DNA of 64,000 nt from Paenibacillus sp. FSL A5-0031 (lineage in GTDB: Bacteria; Bacillota; Bacilli; Paenibacillales; Paenibacillaceae): NCBI RefSeq assembly GCF_001956295.1, contig NZ_MRTD01000007.1, forward strand, positions 248,001 through 312,000, given 5' to 3'. Below are positions 44,269 through 53,695 of the stretch, in pieces (within the stretch, counting starts at the first letter, position 1; every line of letters begins with the position of its first letter). The notes under the pieces were generated by a model that made no database searches, was not told where the DNA came from, and saw nothing but the letters and a program-made list of their open reading frames with translations. The translations under genes and the position numbers were made by a program.

Positions 44269-45477
44269 ATGAAAAAATGGAGGCTGCTGCTGCCGATGCT
44301 CATTTGTTTGCTGGCAACGGGCTGCTGGAATCGCATAGAGCTGAATGATATTGCGATTGTTTCTGCTACCGGCGTTGACTGGAAGGATGGGAAATGGGTG
44401 TTGTCGTATCAAGTGGTCATACCGGAAGCCATTTCTAGTCAAAGCGCGAGCAACAGCACAGCGGCAGTCCATGTTTTTTCCACGCAAGGGGAAAGCTTCA
44501 GAAGCGCGGTCAGCAAAGCAAGCCAGGAGACGTCGCGGCGCCTCTATTTCGCACATAATCAAATTGTCATTATCGGTCAGGCTGCAGCGCGCAAAGGACT
44601 GGGACCACTCCTAGACACGTATTTGCGCAATCATGACTCCCGCGAGACGGTGAGCGTTTTCTTGTCGAAGGGCAGCGCGCGCCGGATGCTCGAGCAATTG
44701 ATTCCACTTGAGAAAATTCCAGGCGCAGCCATTCAGCGCATGATCAATAATGAAGAGATGAACAGCTCTGCCTTCCGTCAAATGACCATTCATAAAGTAC
44801 TGCTGGATTTGCTGGGAACGACAAAGGCCACTGGCATACCCGGTTTAATTGTGTCCGGTACGAAAGAAAGTGTGGACAATGCAGGGCAGCTTGCGTACAC
44901 CAGTACACCTTCAAAGGTCAGATTGTTTGAACTGGGCCTTATTGAAGGGGACAAGCTGGTAGGCTGGATCAACAATGAAGAAAGCCAAGGCGTGATGTGG
45001 CTCGCAAATCAAGTGAAAAAAACGACGGTTTCATTCGCATGCTCAGCGGACAAGAACGAGCCCAAAAACTCAACTATTCGCATTACGCATTCGGATACAA
45101 CGCAGACTCCTAAATCTTCAAAAGGCAATTGGCTGATGGATTTGAGCGTAAAGGCGACTGGAACGCTGATGGAGTACAATTGCGAGGGTGATCTCATGAA
45201 TCCGAAAGAAATAGAGAAAATACAAAAACGGATTGAGGGCGAGATTGCCGCTATTATGCAAAAAGGCTGGAACGCTGTCAGCAAGCATAAAGCCGATGTA
45301 ATCGGCTTCGGAACGATCATTCACAATAAATATCCAAAGCAATGGTTAAAAACGTCGGGCAGCTGGTCGGAGCAGTTTTCGAACATCGAAGTAAAGATGA
45401 AAGTTAAGGTGAATTTGAATTCAACTGGCCTTAGCGGAAGTGGATTTAAGAAGGCGCAGGAAAAGGACCATCAATAA
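44269..45477 (+). CDS. Ger(x)C-family germinant receptor lipoprotein
   Basis: 402 residues. The signal peptide ends in the lipobox LLATGCWNR, so it is lipidated at Cys19 or near. The body fits the Ger(x)C family (ELNDIAIVSATGVDW near the N terminus). AAAGGGGGAACC precedes the ATG, 18 bases after the A subunit. It is anchored outside the spore inner membrane and joins the A and B subunits. Confidence 0.93.
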   Translation: MKKWRLLLPMLICLLATGCWNRIELNDIAIVSATGVDWKDGKWVLSYQVVIPEAISSQSASNSTAAVHVFSTQGESFRSAVSKASQETSRRLYFAHNQIVIIGQAAARKGLGPLLDTYLRNHDSRETVSVFLSKGSARRMLEQLIPLEKIPGAAIQRMINNEEMNSSAFRQMTIHKVLLDLLGTTKATGIPGLIVSGTKESVDNAGQLAYTSTPSKVRLFELGLIEGDKLVGWINNEESQGVMWLANQVKKTTVSFACSADKNEPKNSTIRITHSDTTQTPKSSKGNWLMDLSVKATGTLMEYNCEGDLMNPKEIEKIQKRIEGEIAAIMQKGWNAVSKHKADVIGFGTIIHNKYPKQWLKTSGSWSEQFSNIEVKMKVKVNLNSTGLSGSGFKKAQEKDHQ

Positions 45478-45498
45478 CATAAGCAGAAAGGAGACCCT

Positions 45499-46581
45499 AT
45501 GCAGCAGATTGGCAAAAACCAGCTTTCGATTTTGATCATCGTTTTTTTGATAGGCAGCACCCCTTTGTTCGAGCTCGGCATACAGGCGAAGCAGGATGCT
45601 TGGCTGGCGATGACGCTTGCTGCGATTGCTGGTCTGCTGCTTATCGTTATGTACGTTCAGGTGCAGAAGCGCTCCCCAAATTCGGAGCTTGCTGAGCTAT
45701 ATGTTATACACTTCGGAAAATGGATCGGCGGCTTTGTAGGCATACTTCACGCGTTATGGTTTGCTTATGAATCGATGCGCAACGTACGGGACGTCGGAGA
45801 GCTTACGATGACGGCGCTGCTCACCTTTACGCCGAAATGGATTGTTATGCTGCTGATTATCAGCGCTGCAGCGTATACCGTCAGCAAGGGAGTGGAAGTA
45901 TTTGTCCGTGTCGTGCAGCTTCTATTTCCGATTGCAGCGCTCAGCTATGCTTTTATTATTTTACTCCTGTTTGTTGCCAGGTTGCCCAAAATAGCACATT
46001 TGCTTCCCGTTTTTGAACACGGGATTGGGCCTGTCGTGAAGGCGGCCTTTCCAGATTTATTATCTTTTCCATTTGGACAAATGGTTATTTTTTTCGTTTT
46101 TTGGAAGCACGTGAGCGAGAAGAAAGGGATTGGGCCAGTCACTTACAAGGCTTATATTGGCGTGTCCTTATTTCTAATCCTAATGAATATCGTTACGCTA
46201 TGCGTATTAGGGCCAGAGCTGTCCTCGCTTACAGCACTGCCGCTGCTTGAGGTTGTACAGTTAATTAGGCTTGCTAATATATTGGAGAGGCTTGATGTGC
46301 TTGTAACCTTGCTTCTGTTCATCGGTCTATATGTCAAAATGACTGCGCTATACATGGCATCGGTATTCATGTTCAATATGATCACTGGTATTGCCTACCG
46401 ATATTGTGTGCTGCCTATTGGTCTCATTATTTATGGGGCATCGTTTATTGAAGCCAATAATACTTCCCATATTTGGATTGGACTCGATGTTACGCTGAAG
46501 ATTGCGCCGTTGTTCCAAATTGTGCTGCCGCTGCTTATGCTAGCCGTTGGAATACGCAAGAAATACAAAAAGGCTGCATGA
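45499..46581 (+). CDS. GerB-family germinant receptor permease subunit
   Basis: 360 residues with about ten hydrophobic helices, the APC-superfamily fold of GerAB proteins (QIGKNQLSILIIVFLIGSTPLFELG start). AAAGGAGACCCT precedes the ATG. This subunit is thought to bind the germinant. Last of the three genes; spacing of 21 bases from the lipoprotein supports one transcript. Confidence 0.92.
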   Translation: MQQIGKNQLSILIIVFLIGSTPLFELGIQAKQDAWLAMTLAAIAGLLLIVMYVQVQKRSPNSELAELYVIHFGKWIGGFVGILHALWFAYESMRNVRDVGELTMTALLTFTPKWIVMLLIISAAAYTVSKGVEVFVRVVQLLFPIAALSYAFIILLLFVARLPKIAHLLPVFEHGIGPVVKAAFPDLLSFPFGQMVIFFVFWKHVSEKKGIGPVTYKAYIGVSLFLILMNIVTLCVLGPELSSLTALPLLEVVQLIRLANILERLDVLVTLLLFIGLYVKMTALYMASVFMFNMITGIAYRYCVLPIGLIIYGASFIEANNTSHIWIGLDVTLKIAPLFQIVLPLLMLAVGIRKKYKKAA

Positions 46582-46672
46582 TTGAAAGTTGTGCGCAGTG
46601 CTCACCCAAGCGGATAGGCTGACATATTTTATGGGTAAGTGAGCCGTTTATGCTTGCTTGAGGAGGATACGC

Positions 46673-48145
46673 GTGAGCGATGCCAATAGCTGCATGACAA
46701 GCATTATTCTCGTTACCTACAATAAGCTTGAATACACGAAACAATGTGTGGAAAGTATTCGGAGACATACGCAGAGAGGCAGCTATGAGCTGATTATTGT
46801 AGATAATGGTTCGACGGATGATACGGTAAAATGGGCTAAAACCGAGAGCGATATCATCGTAATCGACAATGGCTGCAATGCTGGTTTTCCTAAGGGCTGC
46901 AACCAAGGATTGGCCGCGGCCTCGGGCGATCTTCTGCTGCTGCTAAATAACGATACAATCGTAACGCCAAGCTGGCTTGACGGTCTCAAGCGCTGCTTAT
47001 TTAGTGATGAACGAATCGGGGCAGTAAGCCCCGTTACGAATTCGGCTTCCTACTGGACGACGATCCCGGTCGCTTATAAGACGATAGATGAAATGGAGCT
47101 ATTTGCTTCTGCACTGCATGCCAACCCTGACAGAACAAAATGGGAGGAGCGCGTGAAGCTGGTCGGCTACTGCCTTCTGCTGCGGAGAGAGGCATGGGAG
47201 AAAACGGGATCGCTCGACGAGATTTTCGGAATCGGCAACTTTGAAGATGATGATTATAGCCTGCGGCTCCGGCTGGCGGGATATAAGCTGATGCTGTGCG
47301 GCGATACGTTTATTCATCATTACGGCAGCATCTCCTTTAGCTCCGAGCCAGAACAATATGTACAAAACTTCAGAAAAAATGCTATTGTTTTTATGTCCAA
47401 ATGGGGCTTTGACCCTGGTGATGCAACGTATATACGAATGGATTTCAGCACCGTAATTGAGCGGGAATCGCATGAGTACAGGCGCGAGAATTGCTCGATT
47501 ATGGAAATAGGCTGCGGGTGCGGAGCTACGATTTTGCATATGAAAAAGCAATTCCCATCCGCAATATGGTACGGAGTTGAGCGTAACGAGCTGGCTGCTA
47601 GAGTAGCAGAAGCTTCGGGAATTACCGTATTCCGCTCGAATGATCCGAAGGATTGGAGGCTGCCTGCTGAAGGCCTTGACGGCATCGTAATCGGAGATGC
47701 TCATGCTTACGGGACACCGCAAGCCATGAAAAGTCTAGTTCGTCTTCTAAAGCCTGGGGGCTGGCTAGTCGGGTGCTTTGCTAATCGCTATTATTTCGAC
47801 AATATTCGGCAATATTTAAATCCAGCTAATGCACAAGCACAGCATCAAGCGGCATCACAGTACTCCGCAGAACAAGTTAGCCAGCTTTATCTGCAGGCCG
47901 GTTTTATCTATGTGAAGATTACACGTGCGGATAATAAACCGCAGGAGCAGCTTGAATACATCCATCTGCTAGAGCAGCTAACGTCTGAAGAGATGTCAAA
48001 AGAGCTGACAGCCGCTTATTTGCTCGTATATGGACGCCTTGCTCCTGCAGCAGAGACCAAAGAAAAGGCAGACTTTGAAAGTTCGCAGGCTGCTGAAGAA
48101 GCAAAGGTTGAATGGCGGGATGAGCATGTGGATCTAGGACAATAA
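46673..48145 (+). CDS. Family 2 glycosyltransferase fused to a methyltransferase
   Basis: 490 residues from GTG 46673, behind GAGGAGGATACGC. Residues 1-250 are a GT-A glycosyltransferase (SIILVTYNKLEYTKQCVESI, DNGSTDDT, NNDT as the DXD equivalent, and EDDDYSLRLRLAGY). Residues 265-430 are an SAM-dependent methyltransferase (IMEIGCGCGATILHMKKQF, then DGIVIGDAHAYG and LLKPGGWLVG). Glycan transfer followed by methylation of the same sugar, on a cell-surface or spore glycan, is the likely job. Stand-alone gene after the ger operon. Confidence 0.88.
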   Translation: MSDANSCMTSIILVTYNKLEYTKQCVESIRRHTQRGSYELIIVDNGSTDDTVKWAKTESDIIVIDNGCNAGFPKGCNQGLAAASGDLLLLLNNDTIVTPSWLDGLKRCLFSDERIGAVSPVTNSASYWTTIPVAYKTIDEMELFASALHANPDRTKWEERVKLVGYCLLLRREAWEKTGSLDEIFGIGNFEDDDYSLRLRLAGYKLMLCGDTFIHHYGSISFSSEPEQYVQNFRKNAIVFMSKWGFDPGDATYIRMDFSTVIERESHEYRRENCSIMEIGCGCGATILHMKKQFPSAIWYGVERNELAARVAEASGITVFRSNDPKDWRLPAEGLDGIVIGDAHAYGTPQAMKSLVRLLKPGGWLVGCFANRYYFDNIRQYLNPANAQAQHQAASQYSAEQVSQLYLQAGFIYVKITRADNKPQEQLEYIHLLEQLTSEEMSKELTAAYLLVYGRLAPAAETKEKADFESSQAAEEAKVEWRDEHVDLGQ

Positions 48146-48211
48146 CAGATGGTGCAGGAGCTGCATGTTCTGGCTGCCGTATGTAGTAAGAGGATTAGTA
48201 TCGTGGCTTGA

Positions 48212-48226
48212 TGATAATCATTTTCA
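48212..48226. promoter_or_regulatory. Fur-like box upstream of the thiamine operon
   Basis: TGATAATCATTTTCA matches the 7-1-7 Fur consensus TGATAATnATTATCA at 13 of the 14 defined positions. It lies about 70 bases before the riboswitch and just upstream of a possible -10 (TACAAT near 48259). Confidence 0.45.
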
Positions 48227-48289
48227 AAAAAAACTAGCATTAAATGCGGGTTTTGCTATACAATGAATGGTATTGACGAAACCGAATAT

Positions 48290-48385
48290 GTTCCGGGGAG
48301 CTGGTTAGGCCGGCTGAGAGGGGATTTTCTATACAATTCCGACCCGTTAAACCTGATCTGGATAATGCCAGCGTAGGGACAGAAG
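48290..48385 (+). ncRNA. TPP riboswitch (THI-box)
   Basis: The conserved aptamer pieces are in order: a CCGGGGAGC first stem, GGCTGAGAGG, GACCCGTTAAACCTGATCTGGATAATGCCAGCGTAGGGA split over the second half, and a closing pair. Thiamine pyrophosphate binding would close the operon behind it through the downstream terminator. Confidence 0.95.
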
Positions 48386-48459
48386 CTCTGTTTAGCAAGC
48401 AGGCGAGATCAAATTGATCAAGCATTTGCTGTATAAACAGCTGCACAGCCAATGATATG

Positions 48460-48489
48460 GCGTCCTCCGGATTAGGGGGACGCTTTTTT
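48460..48489 (+). terminator. Riboswitch-controlled terminator
   Basis: GCGTCCTCC / GGGGGACGC stem with a run of eight T, between the aptamer and the first gene. It is the expression platform that lowers transcription at high TPP. Confidence 0.85.
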
Positions 48490-48580
48490 TTGTTGCGATT
48501 AGAATGATGCAGCCATGGAACCGGATACTACGAGGAGTCGTCACCTATTAGAATCGAAGCATGGAGAGGGGAACAACATC

Positions 48581-49621
48581 ATGAATCAGAAAAAAACAGG
48601 GCATTTGTCGTGGAAAATCTTGGCTGCGATGCTAGTGTTCGTATTAGCGCTGGCAGGCTGCGGGGGTGGCGCTGGGAACAAGGGCGAACAGCCGAAAGAG
48701 CAAGAGGGAACAGCGGACAAGCCGCTAGAGAAGGTGCAGGTTGTACTCGACTGGACACCAAATACGAATCATACCGGACTTTATGTAGCTAGAGATAAAG
48801 GTTTTTTTAAGGAGCAAGGCCTGGATGTTGAAATTATTCAGCCAGGACAAAGCGGTGCCGATCAAATGGTCGCTTCGGGCAATGTGCAGTTTGGCGTAAG
48901 CTATCAGGAGTCAGTCACGATGGCGAGAATTGCCGGCGTGCCGCTCGTATCGATCGCCGCTGTCATTCAGCACAACACCTCAGGTTTTGCTTCTCCTCTT
49001 GCAAAGGGAATCGATTCACCTGAGAAATTTGAAGGAAAAACGTATGGCGGCTGGGGGGCTCCTGTTGAAGAGGCGGTCATTCAATCGCTTATGCAGGAGA
49101 AGGGCGCAGATGTGAGCAAAGTAAATATGATAAGCATCGGCGACGGCGACTTCTTTACGGCAGTGAAACGGGATATTGATTTTGCATGGATTTACTACGC
49201 ATGGACTGGCGTGGAAGCAGAGCTGCGCGGCGAGAAGATCAATATGGTTTATTTAACAGACTACAGCGACAAACTGGATTATTATACGCCGGTAATCGTG
49301 ACGAACGAAGATTTGATTAAGAATAAGCCGGAAACCGTCAAAGCGTTTACTGCTGCCGTATCCAAAGGCTATCAATACGCGATCAGCAATGCGGAGGATG
49401 CAGCAGAAATTTTAATAAAAGCTGAGCCGGATTTGAACGCAGAGCTTGTGCGCGCCAGCCAAAAATGGTTAAGCTCCAAATATCAAGATGACGCGCCGCG
49501 CTGGGGCGAACAGAAGCTGAGCGTATGGGAAAACTATGCGGCATGGATGTTTGAGCACAAGCTGCTGGAGAAGGAGCTTGAAGCGGAGAAGGCATTTACG
49601 AACGAATTTTTACCACAATAA
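48581..49621 (+). CDS. NMT1/THI5-like ABC substrate-binding lipoprotein (pyrimidine precursor or thiamine)
   Basis: 346 residues from ATG 48581, behind GAGAGGGGAA. Lipobox LALAGCGGG. The NMT1/THI5 fold signature is VVLDWTPNTNHTGLYVARDKGFFKEQGLDV. In the ThiXYZ system the protein binds formylaminopyrimidine. It is the first gene under the TPP riboswitch, followed by a thiamine-binding protein, permease and ATPase. Confidence 0.92.
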   Translation: MNQKKTGHLSWKILAAMLVFVLALAGCGGGAGNKGEQPKEQEGTADKPLEKVQVVLDWTPNTNHTGLYVARDKGFFKEQGLDVEIIQPGQSGADQMVASGNVQFGVSYQESVTMARIAGVPLVSIAAVIQHNTSGFASPLAKGIDSPEKFEGKTYGGWGAPVEEAVIQSLMQEKGADVSKVNMISIGDGDFFTAVKRDIDFAWIYYAWTGVEAELRGEKINMVYLTDYSDKLDYYTPVIVTNEDLIKNKPETVKAFTAAVSKGYQYAISNAEDAAEILIKAEPDLNAELVRASQKWLSSKYQDDAPRWGEQKLSVWENYAAWMFEHKLLEKELEAEKAFTNEFLPQ

Positions 49622-49687
49622 GCAATTCGAACATACGGAGGGCGGGAAAGCCCGCTCTCACATACAACAAAGAGAGAAGGAAATCCG

Positions 49688-49990
49688 ATGGCTAATGCAT
49701 TAGTAAGCATTCAAATTTTACCAACAACGCCGGGCGGCGAGAGCGTTATTCCCTACGTAGATCGTGCCATTGATATTATTAAAGCGGCAGGTGTTCCTTA
49801 CCGAGTAGCACCGCTTGAAACGACGATGGAGGGTGAGCTGAGCCATCTGCTCAGCGTCGTGCAGTCGATGAGCGAGGCGATGGCGGAGATGGGCTGCCCG
49901 TCCGTTATTTCACAAATTAAAATTTACTATAATCCGGCAAACGGCGCTTCCATGGGCAGGCTGCTGGAGAAATATCCAGATGGGCAATAA
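49688..49990 (+). CDS. Thiamine-binding protein, MTH1187/YkoF family
   Basis: 100 residues of the small ferredoxin-like MTH1187 family (ALVSIQILPTTPGGESVIPYVDRAIDIIKAAGVPYRVAPLETTMEGE). The family contains YkoF-type proteins that bind hydroxymethylpyrimidine or thiamine. It lies within the TPP-controlled operon and overlaps the permease start by 11 bases. Confidence 0.88.
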   Translation: MANALVSIQILPTTPGGESVIPYVDRAIDIIKAAGVPYRVAPLETTMEGELSHLLSVVQSMSEAMAEMGCPSVISQIKIYYNPANGASMGRLLEKYPDGQ

Positions 49991-50753
49991 GAAATCGATT
50001 TGGTCGAAAATTTGGAAACCGGCAGCGCTGCTGATCGTGCTGATTGCCTGTTGGCAGGCGGCTGCATCGCTTGGATTATTTCAACAATGGCTCATTCCTT
50101 CTCCGATATCAATCGTGAAGGGAGCTATCGCTATTTGGCCGAGGTTGATGATGCATACGGGAGCAACAGTGCAGCTGACACTTATCGGCTTTTTAGGAGG
50201 ATCGGCGGTGGGCTTATTGCTCGCCGCTTTGCTGCATTTAATTCCCGGCGTTCGATCGGCGGTATATCCACTGCTCGTGCTATCGCAAAACGTACCCATC
50301 ATAGCGATTGCTCCAATTTTGACGATGCTGCTAGGCTATGGCATGCTGCCAAAGGCGCTGCTGGTCATCATGGTATGTTTTTTCCCCATCACAGTTGCCA
50401 TGCTGAGCGGGCTTATGAATACCGATGCACAGCTTCGCAACTATTTGCAAATGATCGGTATTCGTAAATGGCAGCTGTTTTGGAAACTAGAGCTTCCTCA
50501 TGCGATTGTTCATTTATTTTCCGGCTTGAAGATTGCGGCTTCATATAGTGTGTTAAGTGCGGTTGTTGCCGAATGGCTTGGTACAAACAAGGGTCTTGGC
50601 TCATTTATGCTTATTTCGTCCAAAGGTTTTATGCCAGATCGTGTATTTGCGGCAGTTGCCATCATCGTTGCGCTGAGCTTGACTTTATTTGGTTTAGTAA
50701 CGTTAGCGGAGCGTCTTGTCATACGTTGGCGCCCTGAGAAAGAGGTGAGCTGA
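49980..50753 (+). CDS. ABC transporter permease (ThiX-like)
   Basis: 257 residues, six hydrophobic helices and a typical EAA loop (KWQLFWKLELPHAIVHLFSGLKIAASYS). Part of the THI-box operon. It is related to ThiX and SsuC-type permeases; the riboswitch and neighbours decide thiamine precursor uptake. Confidence 0.9.
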   Translation: MGNKKSIWSKIWKPAALLIVLIACWQAAASLGLFQQWLIPSPISIVKGAIAIWPRLMMHTGATVQLTLIGFLGGSAVGLLLAALLHLIPGVRSAVYPLLVLSQNVPIIAIAPILTMLLGYGMLPKALLVIMVCFFPITVAMLSGLMNTDAQLRNYLQMIGIRKWQLFWKLELPHAIVHLFSGLKIAASYSVLSAVVAEWLGTNKGLGSFMLISSKGFMPDRVFAAVAIIVALSLTLFGLVTLAERLVIRWRPEKEVS

Positions 50754-50755
50754 CA

Positions 50756-51553
50756 GTGGTCAAACGTGATGAGCATCAATCAGTGACGCTTCAAACGCAA
50801 AATATTCGAATGAAGTATGGCAAAGGACAGATGAGCAAAGAAGTGCTTGGCGGATTATCCATCTCAATAGCAGATGGGGAGTTCGTATCGATTGTAGGGC
50901 CGTCCGGCAGTGGTAAAACAACCTTGTTTCAAATTATCGGCGGTTTGGAACGTCCTACGGAAGGCGAGATTTGGATCGATGGCAAGCAAACGACGGGCGA
51001 ACGCGGACATATTTCCTATATGCCGCAGCAATCGTCGCTGCTTCCATGGCAAACCGTTGCAGGCAATATAGAGTTGTCGCTTACGATCTCTGGCATTGAT
51101 AAAAAACTCGCGAAGGCAAGGACAAAGGAATGGCTCGAGCGAATCGGGCTGCAGGAATATGCGGATTCTTATCCGCATGTGCTCTCTGGAGGGATGCAGC
51201 AGCGGGTTTCTTTTCTCCGGGCACTGCTTGCTCCGCAGCGTCTGATGCTACTGGATGAACCGTTTGGCGCATTGGACGCTTTGACGCGGCAGCAAATGCA
51301 GCAGTGGCTTATGTCGATCTGGGAGCTGAACCGAAGATCGGTGCTGCTCGTTACTCATAGTATTGAAGAGGCTTTGTTTCTATCGGATCGGATTATTGTG
51401 CTGTCTCCATCGCCGGCAGTGGTGCTGGAGGAATTTCAAGTGCCATTCGAGCGTCCGCGTCATGAGTCATTATGGACAGACCCACGGTTTTATGCGATGA
51501 AGCAGCGCATTTATGATCTGCTTAAGACGGGTGCGAAGGAAGGAAACGTATAG
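50756..51553 (+). CDS. ABC transporter ATP-binding protein (ThiZ-like)
   Basis: 265 residues, GTG start with GAGGTGAGC upstream. Walker A GPSGSGKTT, Q-loop MPQQSSLLPW, signature LSGGMQQR, Walker B RLMLLDEPFGALD, H-loop VTHSIEEA. Energises the permease encoded two bases before it. Confidence 0.93.
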   Translation: MVKRDEHQSVTLQTQNIRMKYGKGQMSKEVLGGLSISIADGEFVSIVGPSGSGKTTLFQIIGGLERPTEGEIWIDGKQTTGERGHISYMPQQSSLLPWQTVAGNIELSLTISGIDKKLAKARTKEWLERIGLQEYADSYPHVLSGGMQQRVSFLRALLAPQRLMLLDEPFGALDALTRQQMQQWLMSIWELNRRSVLLVTHSIEEALFLSDRIIVLSPSPAVVLEEFQVPFERPRHESLWTDPRFYAMKQRIYDLLKTGAKEGNV

Positions 51554-52420
51554 ATGGCGATACAAACAAGCAATGATCCGCGCAAAGGGCAATTGTACTC
51601 GGAATCTTCTCAGCAGGAAGGCACATGCATAGACGCACATATTCATATTGATTTGTATGAAGCAGAGCAGCGTGATGAGCTTCTAGAGCGTGCGTTCGCA
51701 GAAGGTGTAGCAGCTGTGATTGCCGTATCTATGCATTTGGAATCGTCTATTGTGAACCGTGACATTGCCCTGCGTTACGCAGGACGTGTGCACCCTGCTT
51801 ATGGTTTCCACCCAGAGCAGCCCATACCTGCCGATAAGGAGCTTGATGAGCTGTTCGATTGGATTCGTTTGCGTCATGAAGCAGGGGAACGGTTTGCAAT
51901 TGGCGAAGTAGGGCTGCCGTATTATACGCGAACAGAAGCGCAGCAAGCTGGGGGAAATATCGTTTTTGATGAGAATCCATACCTGCAGCTGCTGGATCGT
52001 TTTGCTGCGCTGGCCGCCGAACTGGATCGTCCAATTGTACTGCACGCAGTATATGAGGATGCCGGTAAAGCTTGCGACATATTGGAGCGGCATGGCGTTC
52101 GCAGAGCGCATTTTCATTGGTTCAAGGGCGATGCTGAGGTTATCCGCCGCATGGCGGCAAGCGGCTACATGGTGTCAATAACGCCAGACGTCGCTTACGA
52201 GGCAGAAATACAGCAGCTTGTAAGGGAGTATCCCATTGAGCTGCTGATGGTAGAGACGGATGGGCCATGGCCGTTTGAGGAAATCTATGCGGGTCAGCAG
52301 ACGCGGCCTGCAATGGCTGCAGATGCTGCAAAGCATATTGCGAAAATAAAGCAGCTGCCAGCTGTGCAGGTTGCGGAAATAATGCTAGCCAATACGTGCC
52401 GCTTTTATGGACTCCTATAG
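51554..52420 (+). CDS. TatD-family metal-dependent hydrolase
   Basis: 288 residues; ATG directly follows the ATPase stop. TatD motifs: CIDAHIHIDLY (metal His pair), GEVGLPYY (Glu), HWFKG (His) and LLMVETDGPWPF (Asp). It is translated with the thiamine transporter, which is unusual for a TatD DNase. Hydrolysis of a thiamine-related metabolite is possible, but this is only inferred from position. Confidence 0.85.
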   Translation: MAIQTSNDPRKGQLYSESSQQEGTCIDAHIHIDLYEAEQRDELLERAFAEGVAAVIAVSMHLESSIVNRDIALRYAGRVHPAYGFHPEQPIPADKELDELFDWIRLRHEAGERFAIGEVGLPYYTRTEAQQAGGNIVFDENPYLQLLDRFAALAAELDRPIVLHAVYEDAGKACDILERHGVRRAHFHWFKGDAEVIRRMAASGYMVSITPDVAYEAEIQQLVREYPIELLMVETDGPWPFEEIYAGQQTRPAMAADAAKHIAKIKQLPAVQVAEIMLANTCRFYGLL

Positions 52421-52436
52421 TATTCCATTCATATAG

Positions 52437-52487
52437 AAAAGGCCGCTCCATCAGAATGAATAATCTGAGGATGCGGCCCTTTTATAT
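52437..52487 (+). terminator. Terminator of the thiamine operon
   Basis: Stem AAAAGGCCGC...TCAGA / TCTGA...GCGGCCCTTTT with flanking A and T runs; bidirectional in form. Confidence 0.85.
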
Positions 52488-52627
52488 TTAAAATACAAAA
52501 AAACATATAGGTAGAGACAGCCTTTCATACCACTTTGTCCATTGCCACTTGCGCTTTTACAGCATACAAAGATAAGGACAGGGTAATAGATGGCAAGCCA
52601 AAGTGGACAGCAGAAAGGAGACAGACG

Positions 52628-53419
52628 ATGGCACAGCTGACGAAACAACAATTTATTGAACAATTAGCTCCGACGGTTATAAGAATAAGGCGAGAAGGAT
52701 CAACGATGTTTCCTTCCGTACGTTTAGCGCAAAATGTACTCGAAACCGGCGGTGTTATTCACCCGTGGTACAACTTAGGCGGTATCAAGGTGGGCAGTGG
52801 ACAGACGAATGCATATTGGCACGGAGAAGCAGTCGTAAAAGGAACATGGGAGGTCGTCGATGGCCGAAGCGAGAGTACGCGCGCTGCCTTCCGAGCCTAT
52901 GAGAGCGTCTATCATTTTTATAAGGATCTAGATTTACTGCTGGCTACTTCGCGTTATGAGCGAGTTCGCAAGGCAGTGACGCCAGAACAGCAAGCTGACA
53001 TGCTGTACGCATGCGGCTATGCGACAGATCCGGCTTATCCAGCCAAATTAAAAGCCATTATTACGCAGTATGGTTTGAAAAAATATGATGTTTTAGGAAG
53101 CACGCCGCTGCCTAAGCCAGAGAAGCTGAAGGATGCAGAGCTTGTTGTTGTATTGTACAAGGGAGAAGTTATTTCAGACGGCTACTTGCTCAAGGGTACA
53201 ACTTGGGTACCGGCAAGGCTGCTTGGTGAAGCGCTTGGAGCGAAGATTGATTGGACGGGGAAAAAGGTTACCGTAAACGGCAAAGAGCTCGACTCGATTT
53301 TGTCCGAAGCAACAGGTTATGTACAAATACAGGATCTGTCCGCAGAGCTTGGGTTAACTGCTAGTTGGGAGCCGGCTGCGCGAGTCATCTTACTGTCGCA
53401 GGTGAAAGCAGGCAGTTAG
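52628..53419 (+). CDS. Glucosaminidase-family peptidoglycan hydrolase with stalk-like domain
   Basis: 263 residues from ATG 52628 after AAAGGAGACAGACG. Residues 1-150 form an N-acetylglucosaminidase domain (LTKQQFIEQLAPT, then SVRLAQNVLETGGV with catalytic Glu, YNLGGIK). The C-terminal 100 residues resemble a copper amine oxidase-like N domain (VISDGYLLKGTTWVPARLLGEALGAKIDW), a common Paenibacillus extracellular module. No signal peptide is visible, so secretion would need another route. Confidence 0.85.
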   Translation: MAQLTKQQFIEQLAPTVIRIRREGSTMFPSVRLAQNVLETGGVIHPWYNLGGIKVGSGQTNAYWHGEAVVKGTWEVVDGRSESTRAAFRAYESVYHFYKDLDLLLATSRYERVRKAVTPEQQADMLYACGYATDPAYPAKLKAIITQYGLKKYDVLGSTPLPKPEKLKDAELVVVLYKGEVISDGYLLKGTTWVPARLLGEALGAKIDWTGKKVTVNGKELDSILSEATGYVQIQDLSAELGLTASWEPAARVILLSQVKAGS

Positions 53420-53460
53420 TTAAGCGATTTAAGCTTCTGCCATCCTCTATAAAATAAGCA

Positions 53461-53496
53461 AGAAGCCAGCGGATCATCCGTTGGCTTCTCTTTTTG
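53461..53496 (+). terminator. Terminator after the glucosaminidase gene
   Basis: AGAAGCCAGCGGA / CCGTTGGCTTCT with loop TCAT and a following run of T. Confidence 0.88.
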
Positions 53497-53533
53497 TGGT
53501 GCAGTTTAGAAATCATGCTATGGAATGAGCAGT

Positions 53534-53695
53534 TTATTTGCCTTTCTTGGATGCAGCCCAAAAAGCGAGTACGACAAGGGGGATAAAAATGTACCACGGA
53601 ATGGTAATTGTACCGCCAACAATAACAGCGAGCACCATCACGATCAAGACACCGAGAATAATGTAAAGACAGCCTCTGCCGAACGTTTCCATCAT
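53534..53695 (-). CDS. Small membrane protein
   Basis: 53 residues from ATG 53695 behind AGGAGGCGATTA. Two hydrophobic helices (about 9-27 and 28-46) and a basic C terminus SKKGK. Unknown function; small proteins of this kind are common in Paenibacillus. Confidence 0.65.
   Translation of the reverse strand: MMETFGRGCLYIILGVLIVMVLAVIVGGTITIPWYIFIPLVVLAFWAASKKGK

Noticed and set aside
48240..48452. Minus-strand 70-codon frame
   Set aside because: It lies across the TPP riboswitch, whose conserved pieces explain the sequence.
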